NCBI GenBank assembly: GCA_003864495.1
Contig: ML133493.1
Coordinates: 1,371,820-1,435,819, forward strand
Length of the DNA: 64,000 nucleotides
Direction of reading: 5' to 3'
Source: Nemopilema nomurai
Taxonomy: Eukaryota; Cnidaria; Scyphozoa; Rhizostomeae; Rhizostomatidae
The position numbers were made by a program, and so were the translations under genes. The notes beneath the pieces were generated by a model, which did no database searches, was not told the origin of the DNA, and saw only the letters and a list, made by a program, of their open reading frames with translations. Shown one piece after another: positions 38,301 to 50,900 of this stretch (its first letter is position 1; every line of letters begins with the position of its first letter).

Positions 38301-41300
38301 AATAGAGAAAGAAAACATTTAGTTTTCATCATTAGATCAAAATTTAAATTTCTCACCTTGAAAGTAACATATAGATCACCATTCGTGGTAGGAACTTTGA
38401 TTACTAAGCCATCTTCAACGCCTGGTAGAAATATTTATCAATGTTAGCATTTTTAACAAATGATAAGTGTAAAAATGTGCACCATAGAACATCATAAACA
38501 TGTATGACCATCAATAAGAGAAACCAATTAATGCTCTTCCTAGAGAAGATTTATAATCAGGATAATCAGAATTGTCTTGAAATGCGCTAAGGTTTTGATA
38601 TTAGCAGATTTAATCTCGTCAAAGTTACCAAAGCTCAAATCGAGTGATAATCGATGTTTAGGAAGAAAGAAATCTGCTATCATATCTAGGTAAATATTGA
38701 GTAAATCAAAAAAAGAGTGCGTTGTATATCAATTGACACCAATTGAAAACCGACCTGCCGGTACGGGAATAGTGACTGTTTTTGTTTCCATGACGGTCCC
38801 TGCTCCTTTGCACTTGGTGCATGGAGTTTTGATCACATGTCCGTGTCCGCCACATTTTCGACAAGTGGATCGCATGTGGAAAAAACCAGTTGAAAGTTTT
38901 TCCTGCAAAGAAAAGTTTACAACAGCTTTTAAGTAGACCAAATCGCATTTGAGATGCATACGTATTGAGGAATATCAAGTCTAAGGTTCAAAATTGAAAG
39001 CTGGAAGAGTCGAATTGCAAAACATTTCTTGAGGGTGCCTACACATACATCAAGTCCACCATTTGTATAAGGCACTAAGATTCACCGGTTTTAAAGAAGC
39101 AAGTTGAATATAATCTTGGCATCTACCCAAGACAAGGATACAAATGACTATAAGGCTATACTTTTGTATAATTGGCATAATAAGGTTCCCAAGAACGGCA
39201 GCATCAACAACAACGACAACAACAAAACTGTTTCATGACACCATAAAGGCTTCGATCGTGTTGTGGGCTTGGTGATCACGTGATCATTCCTCCACATTGC
39301 CCATTCCATCTATTAGATGCTTATTATTTCCTCATGTGCAGCATACCTCTCCCGTGCCATTGCACTGCTGACACTTGACATAGGTTGAGCCAGGCTCTGC
39401 ACGCTTGCCATTGCACCGTGAGCAGGTCGTCTCCATTCTGATTTTCACATCCTTATTCACACCGTTGACTGCTTCGGCAAAAGACAGATTCAGCACGTAG
39501 TTCTGAAGCAAGAAAAAATCTCAATCAAGAAGAAAACATGTCTCCAAATCCTAAGTAGAACGCACAGGTTTGCTCAGAACAGCCCAAGAACTACCAGATA
39601 GTGGTCTATTTCTCATCTTTATCAATATCTCGCCGATTGGAACTGCAGCGGAAAAAAACAGGGCTTTTATTCAGTTGGATGCTCTTTACACAGTTTGACT
39701 AAATTGTCAGCCATCTTGTTTATAAGCGTAATTCGTAACATGGACCTACCTGAGTTGCGTGGGCATTTCCAAAGCCAAATTCACCAGCACCACCTTGGCC
39801 AAACTGACCAAAAAAACTTTTAAATATATCATCTGCATTTATATTTCCAAACGGGCTTTGGCCACCAAAAGGGTTTTGTCCTCTGAAGGGATCTTGACCA
39901 CCAAATCCACCTAGAACAAAACAATAACGTAGTTTTCTTCTAGCAGTTATCAGCTGGCATGGTAGAAAATGTTTTAGGTAAATCCATAGGCACAAAAATG
40001 CCAACCAAATTTTTTAGGTAACTTAATATATGCCACATCAAACAAGGAATGAAACAGCAAAACAGGCATCAAAATCGTCCTAGAATGTGATCGTTCAGCC
40101 CAAATTATCTAACAAGTCTAAAGGTTTAGTCTAGACCTTTTGAGTTGAGAATTCTTTACTTTTTGCAGACAATGGCTATTTTGCATTAACAATTTTCAGA
40201 GAAAATAAGACTGCCAATGGAAATGGTTAAATTATTCACAATGTCACATCTTTAAAAATATTTGGCTAGATATATGTCACAGATATAAACTGATCACATC
40301 TGATAACCAAGCACCTAAATATATCTATAACCATGTTTGTTAACAACTGAGAATAAGCAAATTACAGTGGAACAAACCTGCACCAGGATCAGCAGTTCCA
40401 AACTGATCATATGTAACTCTTTTCTGCTCATCACTCAGAATCTGCAAATGCATAAATAATAAATGATTCTACAAACATGACACTTTGCATGACTCTGAAT
40501 CTCAAATCCCTATTGACTAATTTCTAAAAAGAGAAGAAAACCTTTGTTACTTCAAGAATATTCACATTTACCTCATATGCTTGCTGGATTTCTTGGAATT
40601 TTGCTTCTGCCTCTTTGTTTTTGTTGGTATCTGGATGGTACTTCTTGGCAAGCTGAAAACAATTTGAAGATCTCCACAATTATTGGCACAAATAATGAAG
40701 AAACAAGCATGCGTACAAGGGCCTGCAGCAACATACACATAATGCAGGGCCCTTAACATGGCATCTAGATAACGGATCAAAGCAAAGAAAGTTGATTGGT
40801 CTGAGGAGAGCCAATTTAGAAGGGATGAATTTGATGCTAATCAAGTGGAAGCATCTTTAAAATAGCAAACTCCAATAAACTAAACAAACTTTCACAAAAT
40901 GCACCTTACTTGATAATAAGCAGCTTTAATGTCCTTCTGTGTTGCATTTTTAGGTATACCAAGAACATCATAATAACTTCTCTTACTATTGACAGCTAAG
41001 AAGTAAGATGATAGGATGTTATTAAATCAAAGTTTAGCTGTTAATCAAACTTTCTTATAGCCCTCTAATCAGAATACCCTTAGTACTGCAATGAACTTTC
41101 CCAAAAACAGTTTCCAATATTCGGATACTGAACCAATCTGCAATATGATAAAATCATGGCAAAATCCAACTGAAATGTGGTATCGCCTAATATTGTTAAA
41201 TGTATCTATATCTGTATTACATAACCAGGCCTGACAAAAAACTCTTTGAACAGGCAGCTGATGAAATATTATTCTATACTGCAGGCATACACAAGAAAGT

Positions 41301-42281
41301 TCATATTTGCCCTTGTGTGACTGCTTGGAATTAGTGCAAGAGCCTCAAAAGTATTGTTTTTATTGAAAGATGCTCTGGACTGTAGTGGTAAAATATTTGA
41401 GAATGCTTGGTACTGATAACCGATTCTGAATAGACAACAAAATGCTAGAAGTCTGCCACACATAAATTTATACAGTGCATATATTCTTTGGCAAAAAATT
41501 TGACCATGCATTAACATTACCCCAAGTCTATTTCCAGAGAAAGAAAGCTCTTTTATACAAATATAGTCTACCTGATGTTTGAAATGAACATGCCAACATC
41601 GGATTCACAGGATGAAACTTTTGAAGAAATCTTGCACCCAAATAGGTACCTGGGGAAAAGTCAAAGAACTTTACAAAAAGTTGGTAATGATCCTACCACC
41701 ATTGATTGATTGAGTATAGAATTATACTTTCATATATACTCAATAGATACTTGTATCTTTGTTCAAACAGAAGTGCCTGTTGTTAACTTCTGTTGGTAGT
41801 AAATACTGCTTTTCTATCATATCCAACATTGCATTGAGAGGTCATTTGATTTAATAATTTTTGTCAGATTCTTGCTAAATTGGCCTTATACTATCGAAAA
41901 GCTTCAAAATGAAAATCAAAACTCACTGTTAAATAGTTGGATAAGTGATAGCAAAACTTTCTTGAAATATCCAAACAAAATTGAAACGATTAATGCATTA
42001 CACATTAACAACTAATCTCACTAATTTCGAGCTTTTCGAGTTCAGCTCTAATTCCAACATTATATCAGGTTTTAACTATTTCTTTCAAACTTTGCAATTC
42101 CCAGGTTTTTACCTTTATTGTTTCCATATGTAACAGGTTGATAAACGTATTTCGATGATGAGGACGTGAGACCACTTAACGCACTTTGAAGCCTTACTAG
42201 CTTCCTAGCTCGCTTAGAACCGGCGCTTAAACTTCTTTGCAGTTCAACTGCGCAAAACCTTCTCAGGCACGCCATTCTCAT
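35365..42281 (-). CDS. DNAJA3: DNAJA3 / Tid1, mitochondrial Hsp40 co-chaperone
   Basis: Fourteen exons join in phase: 42281-42113, 41649-41572, 40995-40910, 40652-40572, 40441-40378, 39910-39750, 39502-39347, 38902-38755, 38421-38357, 38016-37945, 37695-37639, 37034-36919, 36796-36705, 35492-35365; product 490 aa (human about 480). The first ~80 residues are Arg/Ser-rich with few acids, as in a mitochondrial presequence. The J domain (about 89-153) has SYYDVLGI and the HPD motif at 117-119, which stimulates Hsp70 ATPase. A Gly/Phe region with GGQ/PFG repeats follows (160-213). Four zinc-binding CxxCxGxG-type repeats occur: CSRCNGKR, CQQCNGTG, CRKCGGHG, CTKCKGAG. The C-terminal substrate domain includes GRGIPRLNGYGKGDHYIHIK. 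Known role: partner of mitochondrial Hsp70 in protein folding and mtDNA maintenance. The last exon encodes a basic tail and could be skipped. Confidence 0.95.
39273..39286. repeat. 14-bp perfect palindrome with E-box core in a DNAJA3 intron
   Basis: TGATCACGTGATCA, centred on CACGTG, lies in intron 7. It may be a binding site or chance. Confidence 0.4.
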
Positions 42282-42880
42282 GCCAAACTCTGTATTTTAC
42301 TCCTAACTACTATACTCCTCATGTGTCCATTGAGAGGTCATATCCAGCTGCACATGGTGAGCCCTTCGCCAACATCAAATTTAGGCCCTCGTGAAGGAGG
42401 ATGATTAAACGGCCTCGTTTCACGAACTGGCGTCCATTCTAGAGCGAGACAGATCTCCCCCATTTGGGTCACTAATCCTTGAAAATTCGGTTTAAATACT
42501 CGTCGAAATGTTAAAACGAACAAAATTAAACAAACTTGCCAAAAATGCAATAAGTTTACAGAAATTCATTAGCTAGCAGGAATTATTCATACTGTTGTGT
42601 GTAATACCATATCTGAAGTTTCCAAGAATTGCTTCAAAGGGGGTTAGATTAATAGGGGGGTTGAGAACTTTTTACAAATCAGTACGAAGGCAGCAATTGA
42701 TAACAGGGCCGCCGAAAAATTATCATAAATTTCACAAAATAAATACCATACCACTTAGAATTCACAGTTCGACATTTATAATTGTTTATTGACGTTTAAA
42801 AAAAATTGGGTAGGGAATGATTCATGGTGAAACTTTGGTGATAGACGGTGGACAAAGGAAAAAAGGGTGACCATTGATTC

Positions 42881-43145
42881 AATTTTCTGCTTCCAACCTC
42901 AAAGCAGGCTGAAAATTAATCTCGTTTTGGGGCTTCGTAGATGGCTTCACGTTGAGGAGAACAGGTAGTATGGCCAACGCAAGCGAATAGCTAACTCAAA
43001 CTCAAACTCCAAAATATTTTTTCAACATGAAATTGATTAATTACAATATACTGATTAATACACTTGAACTAAATGTACAATATCCAAGTTAATTTGGCTA
43101 AATTATAATGAATGGTCAACCGTAATATTTTGTAAAACAGCAATG
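42881..43145. repeat. duplicated segment, left arm of copy 1
   Basis: 265 bp matching 50765-51029 with equal length and scattered substitutions. Both start at AATTTTCTGCTTCC and end at CAGCAATG. It flanks the 3' side of the duplicated membrane-protein gene. Confidence 0.85.
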
Positions 43146-43189
43146 TAAAGCAGCCATTTACCTCGCCGTACTCAAAAAAGATCCAGTTT

Positions 43190-43372
43190 CGAGTGTTTAC
43201 ACGAGACCAAGTGAGACCGGCTCCAAATGAGTACGCTTTCGTAGGTGATCTCAAATGAGTACGGCTAGGTGATCTCTAATTAGTACGGTTAGACAGGTCT
43301 CGTGTAAACAGAACGCCTAAGTGAACTCAAATTGATACGGATCTTTTTGGAACCGGTCTCGTGTAAACAGGG
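43190..43372. mobile_element. small MITE-like element present only in copy 1
   Basis: GTGTTTACACGAGACC at the left faces CGGTCTCGTGTAAACAG at the right, with a further internal GGTCTCGTGTAAACAG near 43297. The interior repeats TGAGTACGG-type words. It has no coding capacity. It lies in the 784-bp stretch that replaces 384 bp of unrelated sequence in copy 2. I could not define a target-site duplication, so exact ends are uncertain. Confidence 0.45.
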
Positions 43373-44286
43373 TCTAAGAAACCTAGTACTAGAGCCCCAA
43401 CAAGATAAGAATCTTTTAGAACTAAATCAATTTGTTTAAGAAACTCTTAAAAAATAAGATGACTTTCTGAGCCGGAAAATAATACGTACCGTGTGTCTCG
43501 GTAATGATACGAAAATAATACAACAATTTAAGCACACTCTACAGGGTGTCTCGATAAAAAGTACCCCTGTTTCCATAAAAATAATGAACAAGAGATACAA
43601 ACCTTACTGTTGTGTTATAAATTTTAATACAACTAATATGCAAGGGAAGGTGCAAAATTTGATGTTAAATGCTTATCTAAAAATAAGGAACTTTAAAGAA
43701 ACTTTTAGTACTAGAAACTAGTGAGGAATTAAGAAACTTTTATTACAAGGACGCAAGCTAGGTTTCTTATAAAAAAACGTGTATTTGGGGCAAAGGTGGA
43801 TTGGCCTAGCCCACCAGTTGGTTCAACTTCCCCGTTGTAAGAAAACCCAGCAAACATAACACATTTTTCTATTGTAAGCCTACAGTTTGGCAGTCTGGGT
43901 TTGACAAATTCACTATGATTCCAGCACAAGTTATTCAAATCTTTTCACCCCACCTGGCTTAACCAGCTCTCTTTTATGCCACGCCTAACCACGCCCATTT
44001 TGGCAAAAGTGAATACCCTATGAAAAGATTCACGCTACGCCTCTGACTGCCACTAAGCCTATCTCTTTCAAACTCTCATCTTACAATAAAAAACAAAAAT
44101 TAAAAGCTACATTTTTGAACTACCAGTAAAAGACTCATTGGCAAAATGTTTTATATGCATGTTTTCGAGGTTTTTTATACTGAAGTCATGGGCCTAAGCC
44201 ATAGCTCAACTTGATAATAATAGATGACAAGGTTTAGAAACAACGCAAAATGACAAAAACAAGTTTATGTAAGACATAAGTTAAAG

Positions 44287-44292
44287 TTTATT
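44287..44292 (-). terminator. polyadenylation signal of membrane-gene copy 1
   Basis: AATAAA on the minus strand, about 118 nt beyond the stop; the same signal is conserved at 51771-51776 behind copy 2. Confidence 0.5.
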
Positions 44293-44409
44293 ACAAACTT
44301 TACTAATATATTATGTACAGCTTCGTTCCAATTTACTAAAACCATTTAAAAGCTTCTGAAACTGGACAGTCTGTCTAAATTGCGTTCGTCGCCAGTTGCT
44401 TACATTTGC

Positions 44410-45926
44410 TTACAACAGCTGGATTGTATTAGGACAGATTGCAAGTTTACTTGTGTTGTATGTAGCATGGGAAAGAACAGGTCGATATAAGTATTCAGAA
44501 CAGTAAAGTGTTGCATATGCAGTGTATGTGCAAATCCCAACAATTATCCACCACCATCTTGATCTCCAAATCCGAATAACAGGAAGGTTGTAATAATATG
44601 TAAGGACCTTGGTGCAAAGGAAATTGAATACTAAATCAATAGATACAGCAACGCTGACTCTTTTCATGAAGGGAGCCCCTATGTCATTCCAAATCTGATT
44701 CCAATTGCCATAATAATATGTCAAGATAGCTACAAGAGCACAACTGAAGATTATTGTGTCAGTTTCCAACACCATACCAGATATTGATTGCTCTGCTAGT
44801 AATCTGTTCATGTCTTTTTGCCGTTTTCTCTGTTCCCCCCTGTCTTCCTGACCTCTTTTACATGATTTGCATAACATACGGTAAGCTTTTAGTCGCCATT
44901 TCAATGTCACTTTGTCAACTAAGCTCTCCAGACCGTGGGCCATGCAAATAACTACGAATATTTTCATCTCTTCGATATTTGCCTGAAGATATCGTGCGAT
45001 AACGGTAGTCATTGTGTGGAATCCAACTACAAGCACGGAGGAATATTTAGTACTGCAATAAGTAGACACATCAACAAGGAATATGTTTATCACTGCTTTT
45101 GGCACAATGAAAATGACAGGAAGAAGGACAGAAAAAACCGCTTTAACGGTATCGGAAGGGACTTTGGTGTAAACAGGAAATAGAAAGTAGTTCATCATGA
45201 TGAACAGTGGAGTACCAAAAATAAACGCCATGCCAAGTTTGAACGCAAGTACAATGCGAGGCTTGGTGTCTCTCAGAAACAAATGTGTCACTCTGTAGAA
45301 ATTAAATGCAGTTATTGCAACAAATAGCAAATTTAATGGGTATGATTTCCACGACACATCGTACATGCCATAGGTGTGTATAAACAGGCGATAAATAGCA
45401 TCGAATGATGCACCAAGGACGTTCCAAACTGGAATATTGACCTCTTGCACACGCCTGAGTCCAAATAAGAACAGCACAGCGGTGAAAGACCAAAACTGAA
45501 TAAATATCCCTCGACCACCTGAGCGGTCAACCTGACTCTCTGGACAAAGGCTGGGGTTTCTTTCCATGGGTGGCTGTAACATGCCTCTGCCAATCGCAGA
45601 TCAAGCCAAGCTAGTGTGATGGTGTAAAGTCCAATAGGTATTCCAGACATCACTGTTGTAGAAAGGGCAAATAATAGGCAGCGTTTCGCTGATCTGACGA
45701 AGGAAGGCCGACCGGCTTTCCAGTCATCTTCATTGTCTACTGTCTGGCTGGGATCAACAAAGTAATGATAGGGAAACCCTTCACATGTTCCGTCATCGTT
45801 ACCATGTCCCGTGTACTCCTGACATAATCCGTCTTCAGTTGTATGTGTTTCGTTTGCTGAAAGACTTTCATTGGGCCAATCTTCCGCTTTAGCACAGAGG
45901 TGTTCCAGGGTTTCATCGGAAGCCAT
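44410..45926 (-). pseudogene. frameshifted copy of the polytopic membrane-protein gene
   Basis: The ATG at 45926 opens the same frame as the intact copy for about 139 residues. The frame is then lost near 45510, where this copy has CCC and the other has CCCC. The remaining 366 codons continue intact in another frame to the stop at 44410. Apart from the frameshift few residues differ (K/R, A/T, L/F and several near the last membrane segment, e.g. RSRWWWIIVGICTY here). An in-frame ATG at 45582 could start a 390-codon product lacking the first ~140 residues. The break falls in a short homopolymer, so a base-calling error or a recent, polymorphic loss are both possible. Confidence 0.75.
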
Positions 45927-46067
45927 ACTCCATCCAGTTTGATTCAGTTAACGTGGTCGCGCTATGGCCAAATTATGACAATGGCCAAATAATGACACGA
46001 AATAATGACAATGGGCACAAAGCCGTGCTTGTGGCGGATAGCTTTTCCTTTAAACTTTAGCTTTTTA

Positions 46068-47329
46068 CTTCCTTCCGCCTTTTCCTGCCATCTTATCTTG
46101 AACAGGATTTTGGGCAGTTTTAATATTCACCGTAATAATGCGAAGAAACATGGTCGATCACAACGTCCTAATACGAGGTTGTGGCATCACTTCACCAACG
46201 ACATTTACCCTCTCGAATAGCCGCCTACAAATTGTGAACTTCGTCGTGAAAAATGAAATGCTAAACCCAAAGGTAACATAACTAGCTAGTTTTTCTCACT
46301 TTTCTTATAACATACGTGAATGCTATGTAGTCTGAACATAACATAAGTTATCTATTTGTCTGCGTTGGAGCTAGAATGTTGAACCTGGGAACGCTAGAAA
46401 TCGAGTTTAGTGACAAAGGAGCACCCACCATGGTTGTGAATGGTTGGGTCCGACGCAAAATAAATGTTTTGAAATTTAGCCTTCTAGAGTGGCTAAAGAT
46501 GCATCTCCAGCACTAAACTTTAATAAAATAGATACCATACCGCTTAGGACTGACAGTTCGATATTTCTAATTGTTCATTCTAATTGACATTCATTCTAAT
46601 TCTCATTTCTAATTGACTTAGAAAAAGTAGGGTAGGGGAGGACTCATGCTGAATCTCTGGTAAGTGGTGACGGACGGTGGTCAAAGGAAGAAAGGGCGAC
46701 CATTGGTACAGATTGCACATCTCAACGATATTGAATTGGCTGAGAGAATTACTTCCTGAAAACTTCAAGCGATTCTTTTTGGGCAAGCATTATCATGCAA
46801 CAAAGACTTATAGGAACGCGAGTGGATAATACTCATTCCTATATTTATTATATATCCTGTATTTTTTTCTGTCATTTTTATGGTCTTCTTTAACGTGCAG
46901 AAAACACTGAGCCAGCAAGTTTTTAAAGAGTGGCACAAAACTTCAAAAAGGGGTGCCAGACTAGCTTCAACTCAGTGGAGGGGTTGCCCCCCCCCCTAAA
47001 TCCGCCACTGCTTTAAGGTGACCTGAATTTTTTTGTTTCTTAAACTTTGATGTGTATAACTAATGCATGTGGCAGTTTAGAAAGAATGTCATATCAAGTC
47101 ATGTCCGGGCAGAAGCACTAACCAATAAAAATATATCTTCTTAGAAAAATGGAAGGGGGGGATTGATGGAAATTATGGGGGTCAATGCCCTCTAGCCTCT
47201 CCTTAGAAGTGCCACTGTTTGGAATCCATCCTTTCTTTATAGGCCAATGATACCAAAAATGTAGTAGGTTGTTTATCCCTTTGTAGTAGTACTTTGTTTA
47301 TCACTATTTGTATTTTGTATTTGTTTCTA
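46068..47329. repeat. intergenic with repeat fragments between copy 1 and STK16
   Basis: From about 46525 to 46720 the sequence resembles 42740-42880, the flank on the other side of copy 1 (shared words GATACCATACC, ACAGTTCGA, GACGGTGG and CAAAGGAAGAAAGG or near-copies), with extra ATTCTAATT repeats inserted. Around 46975-47013 a C-run joined to TAAATCCGCCACTG has the look of a transposon end. No gene is supported. Confidence 0.5.
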
Positions 47330-47541
47330 CCTTGCTTCCGCGGGTAGTCTTGGGACACTGAGAAGCTTAAGCCTATCGAGCAGTGTCCTGGTCCTTCCTC
47401 TCGATGTGACCACACCTCGTGATGCCTGGAATTACAGGGAGTTGGCGACTCTCTTCACTCTAGGTGAAAGTTTGCTCATGCTAAGGATTCGAGCCATTGA
47501 CCCTTGGGTCCGTAGTCTCTAAACACTGAGCCATCCTCGCA
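47330..47541 (-). mobile_element. tRNA-derived SINE
   Basis: On the minus strand the element begins GCGAGGATGGCTCAGTGTTT, with an A box TGGCTCAGTGTT (47522-47533) and a B box GGCTCGAATCC (47485-47495), spaced like an internal RNA polymerase III promoter. A tRNA-unrelated body follows to roughly 47330. The cloverleaf does not close as a true tRNA. The 3' end and target duplication are not clear. Confidence 0.6.
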
Positions 47542-47890
47542 GTAACATCACTCTATTATTGTTATTGCACATGCGCACTGTAAATAGTATACAGCCTTGT
47601 TAATGTAATCAAGAAGTCAGTTGTTCTTGTTGAGTTTATGTGGAATTATAATTGTGTAATGATGTGTGGATAAAATTGTGAAAATGACAAAACTGAGTTT
47701 CCCTTAGTGTGAAACTGTATCAAACTGAAAGCTCCACCACAACAAGTGGGGGAGGGGGCAAACTTTGATGTAACGCCCCCCTGTAGTTATACTGGATTCG
47801 TGCTGACGGTTCAATGCAACTCAATTGCTTTACAGAGTAATTTTCTGTGCTTGACGTGACCTGAGAGGGGCAGGGTATGACAAAGAACTT

Positions 47891-47897
47891 TATAAAA
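47891..47897 (+). promoter_or_regulatory. candidate TATA box of STK16
   Basis: TATAAAA, 62 bp before the ATG at 47953. Transcription would start near 47922 with a 5' UTR of only about 30 nt. This assumes no upstream non-coding exon. Confidence 0.4.
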
Positions 47898-47952
47898 CCA
47901 AGGAACAGACTCACACTGATTTCTCACTTGGATCCATTTCAACTCTCAAGCA

Positions 47953-50900
47953 ATGGGTCAGATGCTGTGTGGAATATTCAGGCACAAAGTAAGGGTTGGA
48001 GAACGACAGTATACTGTTGTAAAAGATATCGGTGAAGGCGGTACGTTGAATCCTTTTGTGTCATCTTGTCCTAGAAAGTAACACGACAGCCAGAAGCCAA
48101 ATTCTAAATATCAAACGAAACTGACCACCATTACATGTTTTAAATCAAGTATGGTCGTTTTGACTCTGGCACTTAAAGTACGTTTTTATACTAGCCAACG
48201 TGTACGGTAATGCCAAATTTTTGGTAAAGTACAGTATTTTTAGGTAGATAGAAAAGCACAACAAACATACACTAATTTTATGCAACCCTCTTAAACTCAT
48301 GGCCTAGTTTTATGCCTTGTTTGTTTCCTTGTCAAAATTTAAGAGGTATTTTTTAGCATGTCTTAAGTGCTTTCCAAGCAGGAATCATTTAAAAATTGTG
48401 ACAATATTTGTATTACATTGGACACGAGATTCCTCAATATTTCCATTCTTGTCAAGATTACCTTTTAGTTTTTGCTTTGACCTATCATAATTACCTTGTT
48501 TTGTGTTCTAATTGCTATTGAAAAGCAAAACAACACAATTTTGGTCATTGACAAAATCAACTGTCAAAAATCAAATTTATTAGAACTAAGGAGACAATCA
48601 AAGAAAAGTTTTTCATAAAATGGGAAAGTCCAATTTCCATAAGCTTTCAATGCATTCTTTGATTTGGGTTGCTTTGTGTTAGGAATAACATAGAACACTG
48701 TGAACTGTGAGTTTTTCTTTTTCTTACTCTTTAATTACATTTTGAACACACAACACAGAAATTATAAATGGTAGGTAATAAGAGAAACTAGAAAGTAACC
48801 TTTTGATCATGAAGTTCTTACAGAACCTGTTGTTCAATTTTTATCTTAAATGTTGTCTACAAAAATTTAATAATTTTTAAGATTGATTCTCCAAGATTCA
48901 TTCATCAGCATAAAGTGTTTCTGTTAAGCAAACAAAGAGTGTATTTTAACATGCTAGCCAGCATATGGCTTCAAAACTACTCATTGAAGTAATTTCTTAC
49001 TATTTGCATAAAAGGAAACCATTTACATATGCTCCAGACCTTCTGGCTCAAGTAGGATAATGCCACTTTAACAGTCTTCGGTCCTAATGAAGAGTAAGCT
49101 ATCCTGTTTTGGACACTGCTATTGAACCCTTATAAAATTTATGCCAAAAATGCTTTGATAGAAAATAGCAACAATGCTTTAACATTTATTAAAACAATGT
49201 TTCAGTAAAACTATAAGGAATTGCTGTTTATTGTTTTGGTCTCCTTGGATCCAGGTATAAATCAGTAGCTGTGCTACTGGGGGGCCTGGGGGGACCAGTG
49301 TCTCGCCCAGCTCTTGCCAGGATTGATTTTGTAATTTGTCTAAATTCATGGAGAAAACGATGGGGGGAGGGGGGTTAGATCTTTATGAGGTACTTTCATT
49401 CCTCTGAAACTTCATGTTTTAGAGAATTTGTTACAAAACTTCTTGATGAAGAATTTGTTACAAATGTAATGATCCTTAGCCATTGTTTTATTTGTATGTG
49501 TTAACAACCCTGTGGTTTGGTGATTTTGCATGCCACATTAACCAGGGCTAGGTCAGAAGAGTTAGAAACGGGACTAAGGTGAACGATCGGAGATCAGAGT
49601 TACAAATGTCGTGATCATTGTATGTCTCGCTCTGCCCGAATCCGCAAACGTAACACAAAACTTCAATGTTTCTTCCAAGTTATCTTTTGTTAAATGCTGT
49701 CATACTGAAACAGAATGATGTGCTCATGCAATGGACCAGATGGTGAATCAGACAAGAGCCAGACTTCCATTTATAGATAAAATGCTGACTGAAATCGACA
49801 AGCGCTGTTCTGACCAAGCATGGAAAATGATATCACATGCAGCGGCTTCTCATGCACGCAGTCTCTGTCCAACATTGTCCAAATTGTCTGACAAATTGTC
49901 CAACAAATTGTCCAAAATTGATGAAATAGCTAAATTTTATAAGCTTAATAGCAATCGGGATGGGCAGCAGTTTTTTTTTTCTGTAAAAGTAAATGGCATG
50001 TAATAAAAAGTAAAGGCTGTTTATTCTGAGAATAAAAGGATTTGACATCCGGGCTACTCTTTAATGCAGACAAGCAATTGAAAAGCTACCCTGCAATCCC
50101 GGACAAAAATGGTTGAGACTTTTTAAGAAAAGCTTATATTTTCACTTTCCTTTCAAAAATGACTTCCCACCCTCCCCCAATTTAATGTTGAATGCATTAT
50201 TTTGAAAGATAAATGATAGAACAACAAATACAACATTGATTCGGGGGAAAGGGGAAATCCAGTTTATAGTAGCAACATAAAGTAGAAAATTGCAGAAATT
50301 GCATTTTGTCTCAACAATTTTATCTGGGCCCTGGGTCTGGTACCCAGGGTATTGAAAAGCCTCAATTGCTGCAAATGTGGTCATTTTCATAGGTAAAAGG
50401 GTTTTCTAATCATTGGAAAGGGCGTTTCCCATCATTGAAAAGCAGCAAGTTTTAAAAAGGTGAAACTTCTAGGCCTCTCAATGTACATAATCATTTTATG
50501 TTTAGGAGTTAAAGCGTCTTTTTGCCAAATTTTAAATTTTTTTTATAAAATATGGGAAATTTTAGTATATTTTGACTTCCAGTCTTTACATTTCAAAATG
50601 CAGGTGAATGTCATTAATATATGCTTGCTTGATAGAAGTTAGTTACTGTTAACAAGATATTTTCGCTTAAGATACAAGATACTTTTATAGTTCTATTGAC
50701 ATTCATTTAATTTAATAAAAGAATTTACTTAAAGTTGGCTGAAACAATTGAGAAATAGGCAGAAAATTTTCTGCTTCCAACCTCGGAGAAGGTTGAAAAT
50801 TAATCTCGTTTTAGGGCTTAGTAGATGGCTTCATGTTGAGGAGAACAGAAAGTATGGCCAACGCAAACGAGTAGCTAACTTAAACTCAAGCTCCAAAATA

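Larger units (their letters stand above)
43930..46067. repeat. segmental duplication, copy 1 (2138 bp)
   Basis: Nearly identical to 51414-53545 in the same orientation. Net length differs by 6 bp: a 7-bp stretch (CGTCGCC type) near 44388 is extra here, and one C of a C-run near 45510 is missing here. The duplicated block carries a whole intronless gene, its polyadenylation signal (44287-44292) and about 140 bp of upstream sequence. Confidence 0.95.

Noticed and set aside
47485..47541. Functional tRNA gene
   Set aside because: A and B boxes are present, but the arms do not pair into a cloverleaf and the sequence continues into a SINE-like body.
49731..50003. 90-codon frame in STK16 intron 1 as a gene
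   Set aside because: The start looks protein-like, but it runs into a simple repeat, shows no splice partners and matches no family I know.
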